Below are positions 62,793-64,000 of a stretch of 64,000 nt of DNA, one piece after another. Below the pieces are notes generated by a model. The model saw only the letters and a program-made list of their open reading frames with translations. It was not told the origin of the DNA and did no database searches. Every line of letters starts with the position of its first letter. Positions within the stretch are counted from its first letter, which is position 1. Source of the stretch: Pseudoalteromonas luteoviolacea S2607 (lineage in GTDB: Bacteria; Pseudomonadota; Gammaproteobacteria; Enterobacterales; Alteromonadaceae); assembly GCF_001625575.1 (NCBI RefSeq), contig NZ_AUXV01000034.1:124001-188000 (forward strand). The letters run 5' to 3'. A program made the position numbers and the translations under genes.

Positions 62793-64000
62793 TTACAAAT
62801 TATCATTCATAATTCTGGGTGTGACAAAAATCAATAACTCTCTCTTTTCATTGATTTCTTTCGTGTTTCTAAAAAACATGCCTAAATAAGGCACGTCACC
62901 CAACAATGGAACTTTACTTACTGCATTAGTTGTTTCTTGCTGATAAATACCACCAAGTACAACCGTTTGCCCATTATCGACTAATACTTGTGTCTGTATT
63001 TGTTGAGTGTTTATTGCCACCGCAGGGCCACTTGCGGTTTGTACTGTATCACCTCGTGTATCTTGGGTGATAATTAAATCCAAAATTATTTTGTTATCCG
63101 GCGTAATTTGAGGTGTCACCTCTAGACTCAAAACCGCTTTTTTAAATTCAACCGACGCCGCGCCGCTCGAAGTTGCTTCAACAAATGGTATCTCTGTGCC
63201 TTGCTCTATACGCGCAGTTTTTTGGTTTGCAGTCGTAATACTAGGCGTCGCGATAATTTCGCCTTTATTTTCTTGCTCTAGCGCAGTCAACTCAAGATCA
63301 ATTAATGTCCCGTCAGAGAGCTTTGCGATATGCATACCAATACTGGCTGCTGTACCTTGCACTGGCAAGTTGACATTTAACCTGTCAGACAGCTGCGGAA
63401 TCGTGCCATTCGATAACAGCTCAGTCGCGGTTAAATTACCAGAAATCGCATCAGTCCCTTGCTGATCACTAAAACCCCAACGGATCCCTAGATCTTCTTG
63501 TACATTATCTGTCACTGTTACCATACGAGACTCGATACGCACTTGTTTAACTGGTACGTCAAGTTTTTCTACCATACGTCGCACATTTTCAATACTGCGC
63601 GCGGTATCCTTAATCAATAACGTATTGGTACGGACATCGACAGACACACTACCACGTAAGCTAATGATAGAATTAACATCCGTTTTCAACAAATCTGAAA
63701 ACTCTTGAGCTTTTGCGTAGTTGAGCTGGATATACTCAGTATAGAGTGGCTCTAACTCTTCCACTTGCTTTCTCGCTTGCAGCTCTTTTGCTTCACGCGC
63801 GCTAAGCTCTTCTGAAGGCGCTACCATTAGAATAGAGCCTTCCATTCTTTTATCCAGTCCTTTGACTCTTAAAACAACATCTAATGCCTGATCCCACGGC
63901 ACACCGTCTAGACGCAGGGTGATATTACCCGACACAGAATCACTCGTAACCAAGTTAAAGTTATTGGTATCTGCGATTATCTGCAATACCGAGCGCACTG
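62793..64000 (-). CDS. pilQ: Type IV pilus secretin PilQ, C-terminal part (truncated by window edge)
   Basis: About 400 C-terminal residues. STN/N-domain ending at VDVRTNTLLIKD, then the secretin core with TPQITPDNKIILDLIITQ, VLVDNGQTVVLGGIYQQ and the closing VPLLGDVPYLGMFF. The start lies beyond the right edge; the first visible Val is internal. pilQ upstream of aroK is conserved. Confidence 0.95.
   Translation of the reverse strand, partial: VRSVLQIIADTNNFNLVTSDSVSGNITLRLDGVPWDQALDVVLRVKGLDKRMEGSILMVAPSEELSAREAKELQARKQVEELEPLYTEYIQLNYAKAQEFSDLLKTDVNSIISLRGSVSVDVRTNTLLIKDTARSIENVRRMVEKLDVPVKQVRIESRMVTVTDNVQEDLGIRWGFSDQQGTDAISGNLTATELLSNGTIPQLSDRLNVNLPVQGTAASIGMHIAKLSDGTLIDLELTALEQENKGEIIATPSITTANQKTARIEQGTEIPFVEATSSGAASVEFKKAVLSLEVTPQITPDNKIILDLIITQDTRGDTVQTASGPAVAINTQQIQTQVLVDNGQTVVLGGIYQQETTNAVSKVPLLGDVPYLGMFFRNTKEINEKRELLIFVTPRIMNDNL

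Noticed and set aside
1..64000. Prophage, integrative element, CRISPR or toxin-antitoxin defence island
   Set aside because: No integrase, transposase, direct-repeat array or defence gene family was recognised; neighbourhoods are mostly conserved core genes.

Overview
The window reads as chromosomal core sequence of a marine gammaproteobacterium of the Alteromonadales, most likely Pseudoalteromonas or a close relative. This rests on E. coli-like gene neighbourhoods (priB-rpsF; orn/rsgA/psd with a tRNA-Gly array; polA/engB/yihI; aroK-aroB-damX-dam-rpe-gph-trpS), on Alteromonadales/Vibrio-type families (DUF3802, DUF2489, DUF1285, DUF2970), on a pabA-ast neighbourhood, and on moderate-to-low GC by eye. 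I see no insertion sequence, prophage, integrase or CRISPR array. Both edges cut genes: priB on the left and pilQ on the right.

Layout. 1-1600: start of priB, rpsF with a structured leader, and five identical tRNA-Gly(GCC) genes mixed with four shrunken tRNA-like remnants. 1570-4345: orn (-), rsgA and psd (+). 4346-10950: the thiamine operon thiC-thiO-thiS-thiG-thiDE-thiF, with a promoter and TPP riboswitch before thiC. 10942-16000: META lipoprotein, thioesterase, TonB-dependent receptor, speD, OsmC-like yhfA, DUF3802 protein. 16017-21954: arginine succinyltransferase pathway genes astC-astA-astD, an HDOD protein and pabA. 22236-22385: a 49-residue peptide gene resembling a RiPP precursor. 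22434-31864: DUF2489 protein, yihI, a zinc-ribbon methyltransferase, a CsrB/CsrC-type small RNA, cytochrome c4, engB, DUF1285 and YceI-like proteins, polA, elbB. 32059-40751: cytochrome c5, a GAF/GGDEF/degenerate-EAL protein, rep, ubiK, carbonic anhydrase, a methyltransferase, an NMT1-like binding protein. 40813-47406: the ilvLGMEDA operon with leader peptide and attenuator. 47640-50996: TraB/GumN protein, an exported VGVGN-repeat protein, an orphan hybrid histidine kinase. 51169-55518: a lysine riboswitch followed by a four-gene lysine cassette. 55594-64000: trpS-gph-rpe, two small hypothetical genes, then dam-damX-aroB-aroK-pilQ.

Regulation by RNA stands out: TPP riboswitch, lysine riboswitch with competing hairpins at its start codon, ilv attenuator, rpsF leader hairpin, a GGA-rich Csr-type sRNA with a GacA/UvrY-like box, and a second possible sRNA downstream of polA in the Spot 42 position. 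The least ordinary items are the Csr-sponge RNA (24263-24566), the orphan RiPP-like peptide (22236-22385), the lysine cassette in which an AstE-like zinc hydrolase may replace DapE, the tRNA-Gly/remnant array, and the structured polA flanks. All family calls come from reading the sequence; no database search was run.
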